The notes below the pieces were generated by a model, which was not told the origin of the DNA, did no database searches, and worked only from the letters and a program-made list of their open reading frames with translations. Both the position numbers and the translations under genes were made by a program. From Ulota crispa (Eukaryota > Streptophyta > Bryopsida > Orthotrichales > Orthotrichaceae): a DNA stretch of 64,000 bases. Below are positions 11,025 through 23,114 of this stretch, in pieces. How positions within the stretch are numbered: the first letter of the stretch is position 1; the number at the start of each line of letters is the position of its first letter. The DNA lies in the NCBI GenBank assembly GCA_963920765.1, contig OY987245.1:4728727-4792726 (forward strand). The letters run 5' to 3'.

Positions 11025-13584
11025 ATGGCGGGGGTGTTAGCATACGCGGCGGTGATGGCATTGGTGATGGTAGGGAATTGGCCTACTATGGTGGAGGCCA
11101 TCGCAGCTAATTGCAAAAAAGAAGAGAAGAACAACAGTTGCAATAAGAACATGACCGATGTGTTCACAATGGAGATGTTCGAGGGAATGTTCATGCATCG
11201 CAACGACATCATGTCGCACTCGCAGGGCTTCTGGAGCTACGCCAGCTTCATCTCCGCTGCCAAGATGTTCGAGAAAGCCGGATTCGGTTCCGTGGGTGGC
11301 GAGGAAGTGCAGAAACGGGAGCTCGCAGCTTTCTTTGCCCATGTCGCTCATGAAACGTCTTGTAAGATCGAGTACTTCTCTGCCACTTGGAGTTCACGCA
11401 AATTGATTCAAGCGAAAATTTCATGGATACCCCTGAAGTTTGCAATACATTTATAGATACCCCTGCTTTTTTAAAAATTTCACAAATTCCCTTGGACTAT
11501 AATTTTCAGGTGTTTGTTCTGTTGTGCATGTCACTTCCTTCTTGCTTGCTTTGTACGCATACTATTTCTTTCTTGTTATGCGTGCCCACAAAGGAAGAAT
11601 GGAAGTGACATGCACAACACCAGAAAAAGCGCCTATATTTTTTGATCCAAGGGTATTTGTGAAATTTCTGAAAAAGGAGTATCTATGAAAATATTGCAAA
11701 CTTCAGGGCTATCCATGAAGTTTTCTCTTGTTTCAAGTAGTCCATATGAGACTTACCTTGGTACTGGATTGTTTGTTATTGAACCAATGCATGTATTGTT
11801 CTTCATTGATTTCGGTGGTATGTCTGCAGGTGGATGGTCAGGATCAAAAGATGGACCATACGCATGGGGATTATGCTACAATCAAGAGCTCTCACCAAGC
11901 ACGAACAACTGTGACACAGAAGAGCTTCTGTACCCATGTGCTCCTGGCGCTTCTTATCACGGCCGTGGAGCTCTCCCTTTGTATTGGTGCGCCACCACAT
12001 CAAGAATCCCAAATTTAGTCAACTTTTTTTTGTCTTTTGCTTTCTTTTTCAGTTGCTCTTATGGTCCCAATCTTTTTGTTAAATTTTATAGGGAAAATTT
12101 CATGGATACCCCTGAAGTTTGCAATCTTTGCATAGATACCCTTGCCTTTTCAGAAATTGCACAAATACCCTTGAACCTAAAGTTTCAGGTGCTTGTTTTG
12201 TTTTGCATGTCACTTCACTTCTTCCTTAGTGTGCATGTTGTTTCTTTTTTGTTTCATTACATTCTCTTTTTCAACATTGGTCATGAAGGAAGTATGAGCA
12301 CAACAAGTAAATGCCTATTAATTATGGTCCAAGGGTATTTGTGCAATTTCTGAAAAAGCTAGGGGCACCTATGCAAATATCGCAAACTTCAGGGGTATCC
12401 ATGAAATTTTCCCAATTTTATATCTACTTGACCGACACATGCAGTTTTCTTCACTGGTTTTGGTTATATCAGATATGGTCCCGTCCGATCTCGTCTCTTT
12501 ATGATTTAACCGAGTTGGTCAGTTTGGAACAACGAATCCTTAGTTAAAAGTCTACCACAGCATAGAAACCATCTCAGTTGCCACCATGACTAGAATTTTT
12601 TGGGAGAGGTCGCCACAATGAGTCAAACTTAGTTACTCCATTGTCCGTAATACACGAGACAAAATGCATCATAAACTTAGTACAATTGTTGGTTGCTAAT
12701 CATATACACTCAACCGTCTCTAATTGCATTCCCTGAATATCTCACATTCCTTGAGTATCTTACTGTAGTTCAATGTCCATATACCAAGTTGTGAATACAT
12801 GTCACAAGGCATTTAAAAACCTGTTTGTCTCCCGAAGGCAGACCATTAGAGAGGGACAAGTGCACATTTACAGGAATATAACACAAGCTAGTCCATGCAT
12901 TCTGCTTGAGCTTTGGATCAACCAGATGTACTATCAGCCTCTCTAAATGCAGCGCGTAGCTCAGGAGTTTAAACCAGTTGTTACTTGTTAGTCGTTGTTT
13001 GCAGAGTTGCTACGCTTGAACCTCTTTATTATTACCACCTGCGACTGTAGAAACTTTTTCCATTCCGACATAGCTTGAAAGTGTGATGAGTGGCAAAAGT
13101 CCAGGATATGTATTCTAGTGTGGAAATTCTAGAGATCTTATGGAAGGGAATTGAGGGAATGTCTCTGATGAGGTGGTTTTTGGTGTGCAGGAATTACAAT
13201 TACGGTCTCACCGGTGAGGCACTGAACCTGGACTTGTTGCAGCACCCGGAGATTCTGGCATGGAACGAGACGGTGGCATGGCAGGCGGCGATCTGGTACT
13301 GGATGACTCCGGCGAAGACGAGACCGTCTCCACATGAGGTCATGGTTGGAAAATGGAAGCCAAGCAAGAACGACACGCTTGCCAAGCGCCAGCCGGGGTT
13401 CGGGATGACCATCAACATCAAGGCCAGCAATGGCGAGTGTGGCCATGGCGACGACATTGGCATGCAGAATCGCGTTGGACATTTTTTGTATTTCCTGCAG
13501 GGCTACTTCGGTGGTGTGGATCCAGGCGTGCATTTGCACTGTGGAACGCAGGATGTGCTTCCTCTGGAGTATGCTGCTCTCTGA
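11025..13584 (+). CDS. Secreted GH19 endochitinase, 295 aa, three exons
   Basis: It hydrolyses beta-1,4-GlcNAc bonds in chitin, in antifungal defence or wall remodelling. Exons: 11025-11361, 11830-11986, 13191-13584, all with GT-AG introns and a continuous 296-codon frame. Residues 1 to about 25 form a signal peptide ([17 protein letters not shown] core). There is no hevein chitin-binding domain, so it is a class II-like architecture. Catalytic Glu110 lies in [12 protein letters not shown] and Glu132 lies 22 residues on, after [13 protein letters not shown], the usual spacing of the two GH19 acids. Exon 2 joins exon 3 as [14 protein letters not shown], matching the family GRGPxQxSxNYNYG. An alternative donor 6 bp earlier would drop two conserved residues. 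The substrate-cleft segments WYWMTP, PGFG and ECG are present. MITEs of family M2 sit in both introns. Confidence 0.93.
11412..11727. mobile_element. Mutator-type MITE, family M2, copy 2, in chitinase intron 1
   Basis: Ends are GCGAAAATTTCATGGATACC and its inverted partner. It is flanked by TTGATTCAA (11403-11411) and TTGTTTCAA (11728-11736), 8 of 9 bases identical. It makes up 316 of the 468 bp of intron 1. Confidence 0.85.
12091..12413. mobile_element. Mutator-type MITE, family M2, copy 3, in chitinase intron 2
   Basis: It opens GGGAAAATTTCATGGATACC and closes with the inverted partner. A perfect 9-bp target duplication AATTTTATA lies at 12082-12090 and 12414-12422. With the intact duplication and clean ends it looks younger than copy 2. 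Confidence 0.9.
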
Positions 13585-13708
13585 TCCACTGTTCCGGTTT
13601 TCTCCATATCCTGCTTGACCACAGCTTTCCAATGCATTTGGGCAATATTTTCCAATTGTATAAATGGAGGTGCGCAATTGATTTCGTTGAATACAATCAA
13701 ATAGACAG

Positions 13709-13714
13709 AATAAA
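13709..13714 (+). terminator. Poly(A) signal AATAAA of the chitinase gene
   Basis: A canonical AATAAA hexamer lies 125 bp after the chitinase stop codon, a normal spacing for plant 3' ends. Inferred from motif and position only. Confidence 0.45.
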
Positions 13715-16385
13715 CATCACAAGCAGAGACGTGAATACAAGCTCATATACATGGTAGGAAAAACATTACACAGTTGATTTGGTGAAGGAACATAGTACAG
13801 ATATATACATCTAAACTATAACGAATGTATCTACAGTTGGAGGTGGATGGATAGACTTGTCTATCGACAACAGACTCTCCCTTCAAAACTAGTGTAGGTG
13901 TGGATTTCAAGCTTCATAGCTGCAGAAATCTCTGCCATTATTCACAGGAAATTGTCAAATTTCCCTGTGGTGAGTTCTGGGGAGTATGCCACAATTTATG
14001 GAGATTGAAGGACTTTACTAAAGAATTACTGACCAGCGGCTTAATCTTGGAATTAGTTGGGTGTCGATGAGAGAAACCAATACTTGTTTAACCCCTAAAG
14101 TACTATAATAATGCTTTTCTGGCAACATAGCAATTTTGGGCATCTGATTGTGGATGGAAATTTACAAACGTGATTCTGAATTCTTCATAGACTTTGTTTG
14201 CAAGGAGTGTCTTTTTGGAACGTTGATTTTCAAAACCACTGCACAAAATGGTAAAACTTTACTGTAATGTATGTGGATTTCTTCTTAGATTGGGCAAGGC
14301 AGGCATAGCAAATTACACTTCGCTAAGAGAAATTCACATGGCCACGTAGGGAAGAGCAACAAAGGCCAGCAATGAGTGGGGGAGAGTAGTTGAGTAAGGA
14401 GATGGGATCATGAGCCTCAAATTTGGGCTCAATTTCTAAGCATGCTTAGATTGTTTTCAAGTGTAGTGGCACAGTTTTTGTTTGTCCAATTTGGTTTGTC
14501 AGTATTTAGAAGCAGATTGTTTTTGTAAACCAGTACACTTTAAATGGATGCTGGAACAATTTGGTTGTTCAAAATAATTTGAGGGAGATATGGAACTTCA
14601 AAATGGTGGCCTTGTAAGTAATATTTTTGCGAACTAGTATGAGCAATTTTATTTTTTACTATATGACTTGCATAATTGCATTTCCAAAGATTTTAATTTT
14701 TTTTGATGCAATAAGGTAACTTGTTTAATACTAAGAATTCGAACAAGTACAAGGCATATCACCATTTCCAATTAACAAACATCATTTTGGCTAAAGTTGC
14801 CTAGACTTTAGCACATTCAAAGAAATACATGTAAAAAATTTCAACTTGATGATCTCTCAACCCAAAAGGATTATTGTGCTTGAAATTTTAGGGTAGCTAA
14901 TGATCAAAAATGAGTTTGAGATCTTGGGAGTATATTCCAAAATAACTCTCAAAATGTTACCTAGTCTATGTAATCACATCACATATAGTTTGAATGCCTA
15001 CATGTGACATTGAAAGAGGCACGGATGCCATTTATTCTAATAAATAAACTATTATGTTCAAAAGTCTCACATCATAAAGCCTCTTACGAAATAACAAAAT
15101 ATATGATAAACAAAAAAATGAGATAACAAGAAATTAAATTATGAACATTAACAAGTTGCAATTTGGAAAAAGTCATTAATGTAAAAGTAAATTTTGAACT
15201 AACAACATAACTTTCTCATTTGTTACTTTTACAAAGGTCCTATTTCATGTTGCTTTAAACTCAAACATAAACATTTTGATTAGCCAATTGAGTATGTATT
15301 TAGATGTTTAACATGCACTAAATGGATGCAACAATTTTCTAACAAATTTTTTCAACTTCTCTAGTTCTTCCTAATTTTGAGGTTTTTCCTTGTTATTACA
15401 CTTTCCAACCTTTCATTTTCTTTACACAAACAAAGAAGATTTGTTTTAAAACCTCATTTTTACTCTTTATAATCAAACATATGATTTTTCTTGTCATATA
15501 ATGAAAATACATGTGGTTTGAGGCACTATAGAAACCAAAATGTCACAAAAAGAGAATATGATTTGGATTGTTTTCATATTTATTTTTTGGTGTCTAAAGT
15601 TGCATTTGATGATGCTTGGGTGGATCTTTCTTTGTATGATGGGTATCCCATGTGCGGCAAGAGGGTATTTTTTAGAGGAACTATTTACCTCCTAAGAATA
15701 AATAAAAGAACCCCTATAATTATATAATTTGACAAAATGACCTATTTTATAGCATTCTATAAATACTTATATGGCCTAGAGGATTCCATTTTTTTCCATG
15801 TTATTTTCTTTATAAGGAAAAAAAAAGAATTGTTAAACAAAGTTATAGAAGAAAACTTTGGATAAAAGGTACAAAAGAGGCATGTTAATATTTGATGGTT
15901 GAGCTTTAATATTGTAGGAAAGTAAGTTTTTTTTTTTACACCCTATTTTTTTGTTGAGATATTTTGGTTGGTGCCTAAGTAAGTATTAGATTTAGCATTT
16001 TTTTCACATCCTATTCTTTTAGTTTAGACCCTAGTTAGGGCACCTTTGTTTACATACAAATTTGATATTTATTTCACAACCATATTTTTGATTAGACACT
16101 TCTTTGAGGTTTAACTTTGTATTTGATATTGACACCCTATTTTTTGCTATGATATAGGCTATGACATTTTGATGGGTTTTAAATTTTGAGTTTTTCTCAC
16201 TTCCTATTATTTTTGTTAAATCACTTTTTCTTTGACTTTTCATCCAATACCACATGACCCTTCAAATATCTAGTTGCATGTATAGATCTATACTAGATAC
16301 AGTCTTATGCATATGATACCTCAAATCTTGTGCCCTTCATTAGATGTAAAACAAATTAGTGCCTTATATTTAGCTAATTGCCTTA
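13715..16385. other. AT-rich intergenic DNA
   Basis: No supported gene. The 15900-16260 part is T-rich and repeats a loose 'cacctattttttg' theme several times. I could not define boundaries. Confidence 0.45.
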
Positions 16386-16411
16386 GTGAGGCTTTTTGGG
16401 GTGCTACCCCA

Positions 16412-16430
16412 GTACCGCCTATGGCGGTAC
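16412..16430 (-). repeat. Short perfect hairpin at LINE 3' end
   Basis: GTACCGCC and its reverse complement GGCGGTAC enclose a 3-base loop. It lies in the putative 3' UTR of the LINE, just after the last readable codons. A 3' stem-loop can serve as the template end for some LINE reverse transcriptases. Whether it does so here is inference. Confidence 0.4.
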
Positions 16431-16449
16431 CACAAAAAATTTATTTCAT

Positions 16450-18075
16450 AAGAAATAAACAGGAGTGGAGTAGTGATAGATACCACTACTAGAAGTGCAA
16501 CTCCGGGGTGACCATTCCCGGTTAAAAGCAAACTCTAGCTCTACTAGCTTTTCTGAATCTTTAACATTTGCATGAAAAAGTTTCCATATTGCTAAGCCAA
16601 CATGCAAAGTGTTAACCTAAGCAGAACCCAAAATGTGTTCTCTGCTAGCAGAAATATTAGAGTACTTGTTCCTACATCTTTCAGTCCACATCTGCCACAT
16701 GATAAACGTCCTCAATAAATCCAACGACTAGTTTTGAAAGACATACCAAGTAATACTGTATGTGCAGGAGACATCCCATTGTCCAAGCAAGGCTGTTTTG
16801 AATCTTCCAATGTTTGATGACCTGGTGAGATTGGTGACATTATTGAACCTTTTCCAAATATCTTGCATAAATGGACACTCTCATAAAAAATGTCACAAAG
16901 ATTCCAAGGCATTGTTGCAAAATACATAACTGTTGTCAATATCAGGCGCCATCCATTTTAAAGTTTAAATTGCCAAGTACCACGCCTTTATTGAGAAGTA
17001 GCCATAGGTTAGTTGCTTCTTTTTTTGGTCGGCTCTGATGCCATAAAAATGAATACATTTGTTTAATTTGAGCCTTTGAATAATGCACGTTTCTCATCTC
17101 TTGTGTGCAAATCAAAGTCTCCCTTTTTTTCTAGAAATATAGCTTGATAACCTTGTTTTGAAGTATATGAGAAAAAAAGGGCGGCCTTTAAGATTCCATG
17201 TGCTGGCCAACTCCATTTGGCCGGATCCCATTGAAGGGATTCAATGGTGGTTCCTGGCAACCTCCATACCTTATTTCTTGGAATAGTGACATCTTGTGGA
17301 TTTGTTACAATAAAAGCACAATATCTAGCCTCCTACACAATTACCCTTCCAAGTTTGAAAGTAGATGGTGGTAAAAGAATGTTCCTCTCCACTTCAATGA
17401 GCAGATTGGAACTGATGGAAATTTCAAATTTCACCACCTTAAAGCCATTGTCTTCAAAGCCCTTTATCAAGTAGAAAGCATTTTCAGCAAAACAAAATAG
17501 CCAATCCCCTACCCTCCATCAAATATTTCTCTGACGAGGCTCCCAGGGAATGTGGGATAAAATCTTGAGTCTCCTTCTCCTGTCAATTGCTGTTACTTGC
17601 CAGACGCACATGATGGCAAAAAGTGGCGTATGCCGGAGTATGCTGGTGGAAAACAATGGCAAGATGGCAGATTTTACACTAGCAGATTTTAGCCCCGCCA
17701 GGCTCTGCCAGTGTTTGCAAAGTTTGAGCTACTCACGCCCCACCACTTGGCCAGGCGGATGGCGAGTGGCGGGGCTCATCTTTGGCATGTGCATTTGGCA
17801 AGTTGCCAAATTGGTCTCAGATGCCTCATTATTTTAGTGACCGGTATCCAGTCCTCCCTTTCAGGACACCACATATCACGAACTATAGTAATACCGGCTT
17901 TGGCCCACAAGTGAAGGCCTATTTTTTCACCAAAACCTAGTTTAATCTCTGTGTTATCCAAAACCATGGGATTTCCAAATAAAGGTTGCCTCAAAATGGA
18001 TGCCTGAGAGGTCGGATTTTGTAATATAAGTTGACCCTTGATATCAAAAAAAGCCTTGAGACAAGATTTCATCAA
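16450..18075 (-). pseudogene. LINE ORF2 C-terminal region
   Basis: Readable islands include KLGFGEKIGLHLWAKAGIT (within 17776-18075) and WSWPAHGILKAALFF (17063-17260), both typical of plant L1 ORF2 downstream of the reverse transcriptase. Further pieces run toward 16450 (for example IMWQMWTERCRNKY). Multiple stops and frame changes break it. Confidence 0.75.
17605..17812. mobile_element. GC-rich insertion of about 205 bp inside the LINE
   Basis: The LINE reading stops at a protein island ending PIWQLA and resumes with TCQVTAIDRRRRLKIL. The DNA between is much more GC-rich and unlike the LINE. The edges share TTGCCA (about 17600 and 17810), which could be part of a target duplication. The family is not recognised. 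Confidence 0.4.
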
Positions 18076-18210
18076 ATCAAAATCATTAGAGGAAGATATC
18101 CCCTTATGATAAAATAGCCAATTTGGTGATTGATGCCATTTAGCGTCACCCTAGGATTTACTAAAGAAGATTCTATTCTAAATCAAGATTTTCCATGGTT
18201 CTTCTCTAGG

Positions 18211-19773
18211 TCAACCTCTAATTACTAATTTGGCAACTAGTGTGGTTTTTTGTAATTGGGGATCAATAAATTTTAAACCGCCTTGAGAAATAGGTAAAAT
18301 GGTTGAGGACCATTTCACTTTAGTATGGCACCTTCCTTCCCCTCTTCCAGACCATATAAAAGTTCTCACTAGTCCTCTAATAATACCACAAATTTTCTTG
18401 TTGATTCCAGAACAAGATGATGTGTACCAACAAATGGCTAGGAGAACTTGATTGGTAATCAAAATTCTACCAGCCATAGTCAAGGAGCGAGTTGTCCACA
18501 TTCTAAGTTTGGCTCTTAATGATTTAAGTAAAGGATCTATGTGAGCATCCTTATTTAGCTTAAACCCTATCAATGGACCTACATATCTCACTCTTTGACC
18601 TTCTTCAACCCATCTTATGCCTATATCATCCCCCCAATTGTATGGTCTAGGATAGGAAGAAGCCCAAAGAGTTGAGGTCTTCTTCCAATTAACCCTAGAT
18701 CTTGAAGCTATGCAATATGTCTCTAGGGTTTGATATGCTCTTGATAGGTTATCATGGGTACCATCAAGGTATAAAGCAGTGTCATCAATATAGGAGGAGT
18801 CTATAAGAGTGGACCCATTATGCAATTTAAATCCTTTGATTCCATATTTAGGATTATTCAACATGTATCCCAAGGAATCTAGGGCCAGTATGAAGAGGAA
18901 AGGAGCAAGAAGACCTCCTTGTCTCACCAATCTTCCCAACTCAAAGAACTCTCCTATTTCTCCATTTACTATGACTGCTAATGTGGAATTTTTGTATAGG
19001 GCTTTGATGTATTTTATAAAGTTGAAGTTGAAGCCTTGTTTTTCTAAAACCAATTCCATGAAAGTCCATTCTATCCTATCATAGGCTTTTTCAAATTCTA
19101 CTATTAGGAGAATGAGGTTTTGGTCTGAGGAATTTGCATAATGTATAGATTCTTGCACTAGAAAGATGTTATCTATTATGCTTCATCCTTGGACAAATCT
19201 TGTTTGGTTAGGTCTTTCTATTTCACTCAAAATCCCTTGAAGTCTCAAGGTAAGAGTTTTTGCAACCAATTTATAGAAAGAACCCAACAAAGTTATAGGA
19301 CAATAGCTAGAGATTAGGGTTGGGTCACCTCCTTTTGGAATAAGCGTGATCAATCCTCTCTTGTGCTCCAATCCCGAATCTCCCATTTTGAATACCTCCT
19401 CCATTGCCGCCATAAGATATCCCTCCAATTCTTGCAAGCAGTGAGAATAAAAATTGGCTAGTATGCCATCTCCTCTTGAAGCTTTCTCCTTTGATCGGAG
19501 TTTTATAACTTCACATATTTTGAAGATGCTTAATGGAGTTATAAGTTTGGCATTGTGGCTTGATGTAATAATGCTTGGAATGCAAGAAATGACTTCACTT
19601 CTGGCTTGGTCAATCCTATCACTCTCTACTTGTGACGTGTAGAGCCGTATGTAGAAATCTGTAAAAGCTCTTGATTTTTCTTCCTGCCCGGTTAGCACAA
19701 CCCCATTGACGAGTAATTGTGCAATGTTCACTTTTATATGCAAGCCCCCATGAATACAGAAGAATTCCTTCAA
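18211..19773 (-). pseudogene. LINE ORF2 reverse transcriptase domain
   Basis: Two adjoining frames carry the RT. The frame at 19183-19773 has LITLIPKGGDPTLISSYCPI (usual form PKxxxPxxxxxxRPIS) and ends NQTRFVQG. The frame at 18211-19158 has FEKAYDR, then RQGGLLAPFLFILALD, then the catalytic box as YIDD rather than the usual [FY]ADD, followed by the thumb region and CWYTSSC. Between them lies a short break near 19160-19182. The conserved blocks are in family order, so the identification is secure. Confidence 0.9.
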
Positions 19774-20245
19774 ACACCTATCGCCATTGCTTGCCCAACT
19801 GGCAGATTTTTCATGGTAATGCTAGACGATGAAGGCTAAAATGATTTTGAGTAGTTTTGTTTTATCCTCCTCTAGTCTGGCTATCACGTTGGGAGACCCA
19901 AGGAATCTTTTGAGAAGTTTTTCATTCTTCTCTTGTCCGTATCAGTTTTTGAAAAAAATTTTGCCACTTGTAAGATGCGGCCTTGGGCTTGTTCTAGCCA
20001 TGACACCTAAGTTTCCAACTTTGACAGCCTTCTCTCGCTGTCCCATGCATCAATGAGCGCATCCCTAGCCTAAAATTTGCTCAGAATACTTGTCTTCATC
20101 CTACTTGTATATTTTTTCTTGGTAATGGCAAAAACTTGGAGAGAGACCAGACAATGATCAGAAATAGTGGTATACAGGTGTGTGTAACTTTCCCCTTTGA
20201 CTTGCAATGAATTGGGAAGAATAAGACCTATCAATCCTAGCAAAA

Positions 20246-20497
20246 AACACCATATTAGGTAAATTGGGAAAAAAGGGTGTCCCAATTTGTACTTCACCTA
20301 CATCTGAGAATGTCACTGAAACCAAATTTGAAGGTATCAAATTTAGTCTGAGCCACTAAGATTTTTTCCTCGCAAATTCCTCCTCTCAAGTGATGGCACG
20401 TGTACAAAAAAAATGTTGAGCTCAGTTGTATATAATCATGTACAACCTGCAAAAGTCCCAAGATGTACCCTTTTCTCAATTTACCTAATATGGTGTT
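20246..20497. mobile_element. AACACCATATT MITE, copy inside LINE endonuclease (252 bp)
   Basis: The terminal inverted repeat is AACACCATATTAGGTAAATT; the right end is its reverse complement. It interrupts the LINE endonuclease reading: before it the frame reads NNHRGPSLCS and after it FARIDRSYSSQFI resumes. The interior matches the element at 38388-38654, including 'ttagtctgagccactaagat'. No clean target duplication is seen here. Confidence 0.8.
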
Positions 20498-21180
20498 AGA
20501 ACATAAAGAGGGGCCTCTATGGTTATTTGACCAGGTGCAATTTTTGTCATTTTCCAACCTGATTGATGTTGAATGGAAAATGTCGCCTAGACCATAGTGG
20601 TCGAGCATCCCTTCCCATGCTATTTTTTCCCTATGTTGTAAGCAGGCATCGTGTCTAGTATGTCCAATCCTGTCTTCAAGATTTTCAACCATATTAAAGT
20701 CTCCCAAAAGCATGAAGTGGTTCCCCTGAAGATCTGCTAAAGTTCTCTGCTCCCATAACACGCTACACTCCTGTGATGAGCATGGTGCATATATATTGAT
20801 CAAAACACAAATGGAATTCCCGTCTTTCTTAAAACAAACAAACTGAGCTCTTCTCGATACTATGATCCCATGATCAGTGACAAACTTAAGCTTTGGTGTT
20901 TGATATTATGATTCTTGTACTTGCTCTTTATCTATTATTGCCTGGAATCTGTATAGCCAGGTTCCCAATTTTCAAACCCCTATGAAATGGAAAACTTCTA
21001 GTCTGATACTTGCACTTGTTTTCCAACATCCAATGTTCTTGTATACATATAATTTCAGGTGGTATTTGCATCCTCTATATAGTTCTCCTAATATGAAGCT
21101 GTTTACTAGCACCCTTAGCACCATTGCTTGATCCCTTGATATTTAGGGTAGCTATCGTGAAACCATGATCAATCATTTTT
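20498..21180 (-). pseudogene. LINE ORF2 endonuclease domain
   Basis: It starts near 21180 with FTIATLNIKG (family ATWNxRG) and includes INIYAPCSSQ and LLGDFNMVEN, the APE-type endonuclease metal-site block GDFN. Several stops lie between 20804 and 21170. The 3' part is displaced by the MITE at 20246-20497. Confidence 0.8.
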
Positions 21181-22300
21181 CTGAGTTGTATGTCATGCGT
21201 ATGTAATCAGGAATGTTATCCTCAAAAATCAAGGGCTGTAGAACCAGGGTTCGTCTAGCCAATCGAGCATGAAAACTATTAAGTCTCTTCTTAGGCTGAC
21301 TTGGGGACAAATGCATTTATGGATACCACTCTGCATGCTCTTGGCCCTATATTTTTAATTTTGCCATGTCTACTAATAGCCTATTAGCTATCATCCTTCT
21401 ATTGCTAGCTAATCATTTCTGGTAGAGAAACAATCATACCATGCTAAGTTTAATTCCTTCTTGCTATTGGTTTTTGATTCACTTTCATAGCCAATACTGA
21501 GAGTTTGTGAACATCACCTTTGCTGTCCCATTGCGAGCTCCATTCCATGGACTCCCATGAAGGTAAACTTGGAAATCTTTTCATTCTTCTCATTAAGTAA
21601 GCGCAGAGGCGGTTGAGGACCATTTCTTTAACCACTTTGAGATTGATGCTTTCCTCCCTGAAAGATACAGAAACCGGTTCTCCTACATTAGAAAAAATTT
21701 GAGCCCTCTAGAGGGCCCTTAAGAGATGTGCATATAGAGAAATTTCTGACCAATTTCAAAGGTCAATTCTGTCCTCTGTCATGCAATCATATCATATGAC
21801 ACACCGTACTAACCATTAAATTTTTATTTATTTATTTATTTATTTATTTTTTACTATTTTTTTTAATCTCTGTTATGTAGCAAGCACGCATTCATAAGGG
21901 CCTTCTGGAGGGCTCAAAATTTTGCTAATGTTCCTAGAGCAGGCTTTCAAGCTTCAAGCAATATAGCAGATTCCTTACCCTCGGTTGGCTTGAAGACAAT
22001 TTGCCAAATAGTTAGATATCTTTTACCTTCCAAGGGGACGTAATCCATTTGTATGTTGAAGGCCTCTGCTGCCTCCTCCGTGTTGAGAACTCCCCATAAG
22101 TTTTTTGATGGAACGCTAGAACTCCTTTCTCTCCGGTACTTTTGAGTCTAGAATTTTCCAAAGATAGGTGTTCAATCTTGCTCCTAAGTGACTGTCCCTT
22201 GTGTCTCCTTGTTCCTTCTTGGTAATCCTATTTTCTTAGACATGTAGATCTTGCTAGCTTGGAGCGGTGGGAATTTGTCTTTGTTTAGGCTTGATCCTGC
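21181..22300. other. Unassigned LINE interior
   Basis: This stretch lies between ORF1 and ORF2 of the LINE. It carries a (TTTA)n microsatellite at about 21826-21852. No further domain is readable. Confidence 0.4.
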
Positions 22301-22539
22301 TTCAATAGTTGAAGTTTCATGTGCCTTTGACTTCTTAGCAAATGTTGAGGCCGATTCTCTTGGTATGACTGGAGCTGATTGATATAGCCTTGCATATTGA
22401 TCTGTGTTTTATTGTGTTGTGTCTCACGTTGCTTATTGCCTTGCTCATCTTCACATTGCTTTCCATTATACGAGCCACATTTTTCCGACTTGGGCTGCAA
22501 ATCTTGTTGTAAGTTGCTTTTCTCCCCTTTGTGTTGCGT

Positions 22540-22700
22540 GTTGCACTGCATGTTGCAGCATTGCTTGTCACAATACGTATTGCGTTGTGCGTCGCGGTGC
22601 GTCTTGTGTTGCGTGTTGCGGTGCGTCTCAAGTTACACGTCGCAGTGTGTGTTGCGGTGCATGTCGCGGTGTGAGTCCACTTTGCGTTGTTTCCCGTGTT
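22540..22700. repeat. Low-order tandem repeat, TTGCGKTGCGT theme
   Basis: Repeated 'gtgttgcggtgcgtc'-like units of about 15-20 bp cover this stretch within LINE ORF1. In the minus-strand frame they read as a Thr/Arg/Asn/Ala-rich repeat. The repeat is confined to the LINE and is probably a slippage-generated linker. Confidence 0.65.
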
Positions 22701-23114
22701 GCGGGTCACCTTCCCCATCACTTTGTGTGCTTCATTGCGGTACCAATTTTACCCCTTTACACTGAGTCTCCCGTTGCGACTTGCATTTTTCCCTTTGCGT
22801 GTCGTGTCAGCTTGCTGGAGGATCGACAACGTTTCTACTTGTGCTAGTTGCTGCAGCTTTGATTGCTGGCCCCCTTCTTGCGTCTTATTTGATAACATCA
22901 TGGGTGAGGTGGGTTGCTTTGGCGGTGATTTTGCTTCAGCTTTCGACGGTGACGTCAGAATCTGCTATGAATCTGAACCACCGGTAAGATTGATGACAGT
23001 CTTCTGCTTGTCCAAGGTGTCTTCTTTAGGTGTCTTGACATCCATATCCGTGGACAAGGGCAGTAAGTTCAGCTCTTCTTCCAATGCCTTCACTCTTTTT
23101 TTTACCCTATAAAT

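Noticed and set aside
11981-11986. Alternative donor 6 bp earlier in chitinase exon 2
   Set aside because: In frame, but it removes two residues of the conserved G-R-G...N-Y-N-Y-G segment.
7429-12547. Short frames at 7429, 11387, 11685 and 12311, with further frames at 30353-30604
   Set aside because: All lie in copies of MITE family M2 or run from it into intron.
22285-22847. Overlapping 88-147-codon frames on both strands
   Set aside because: They arise from the TTGCG tandem repeat in the LINE.
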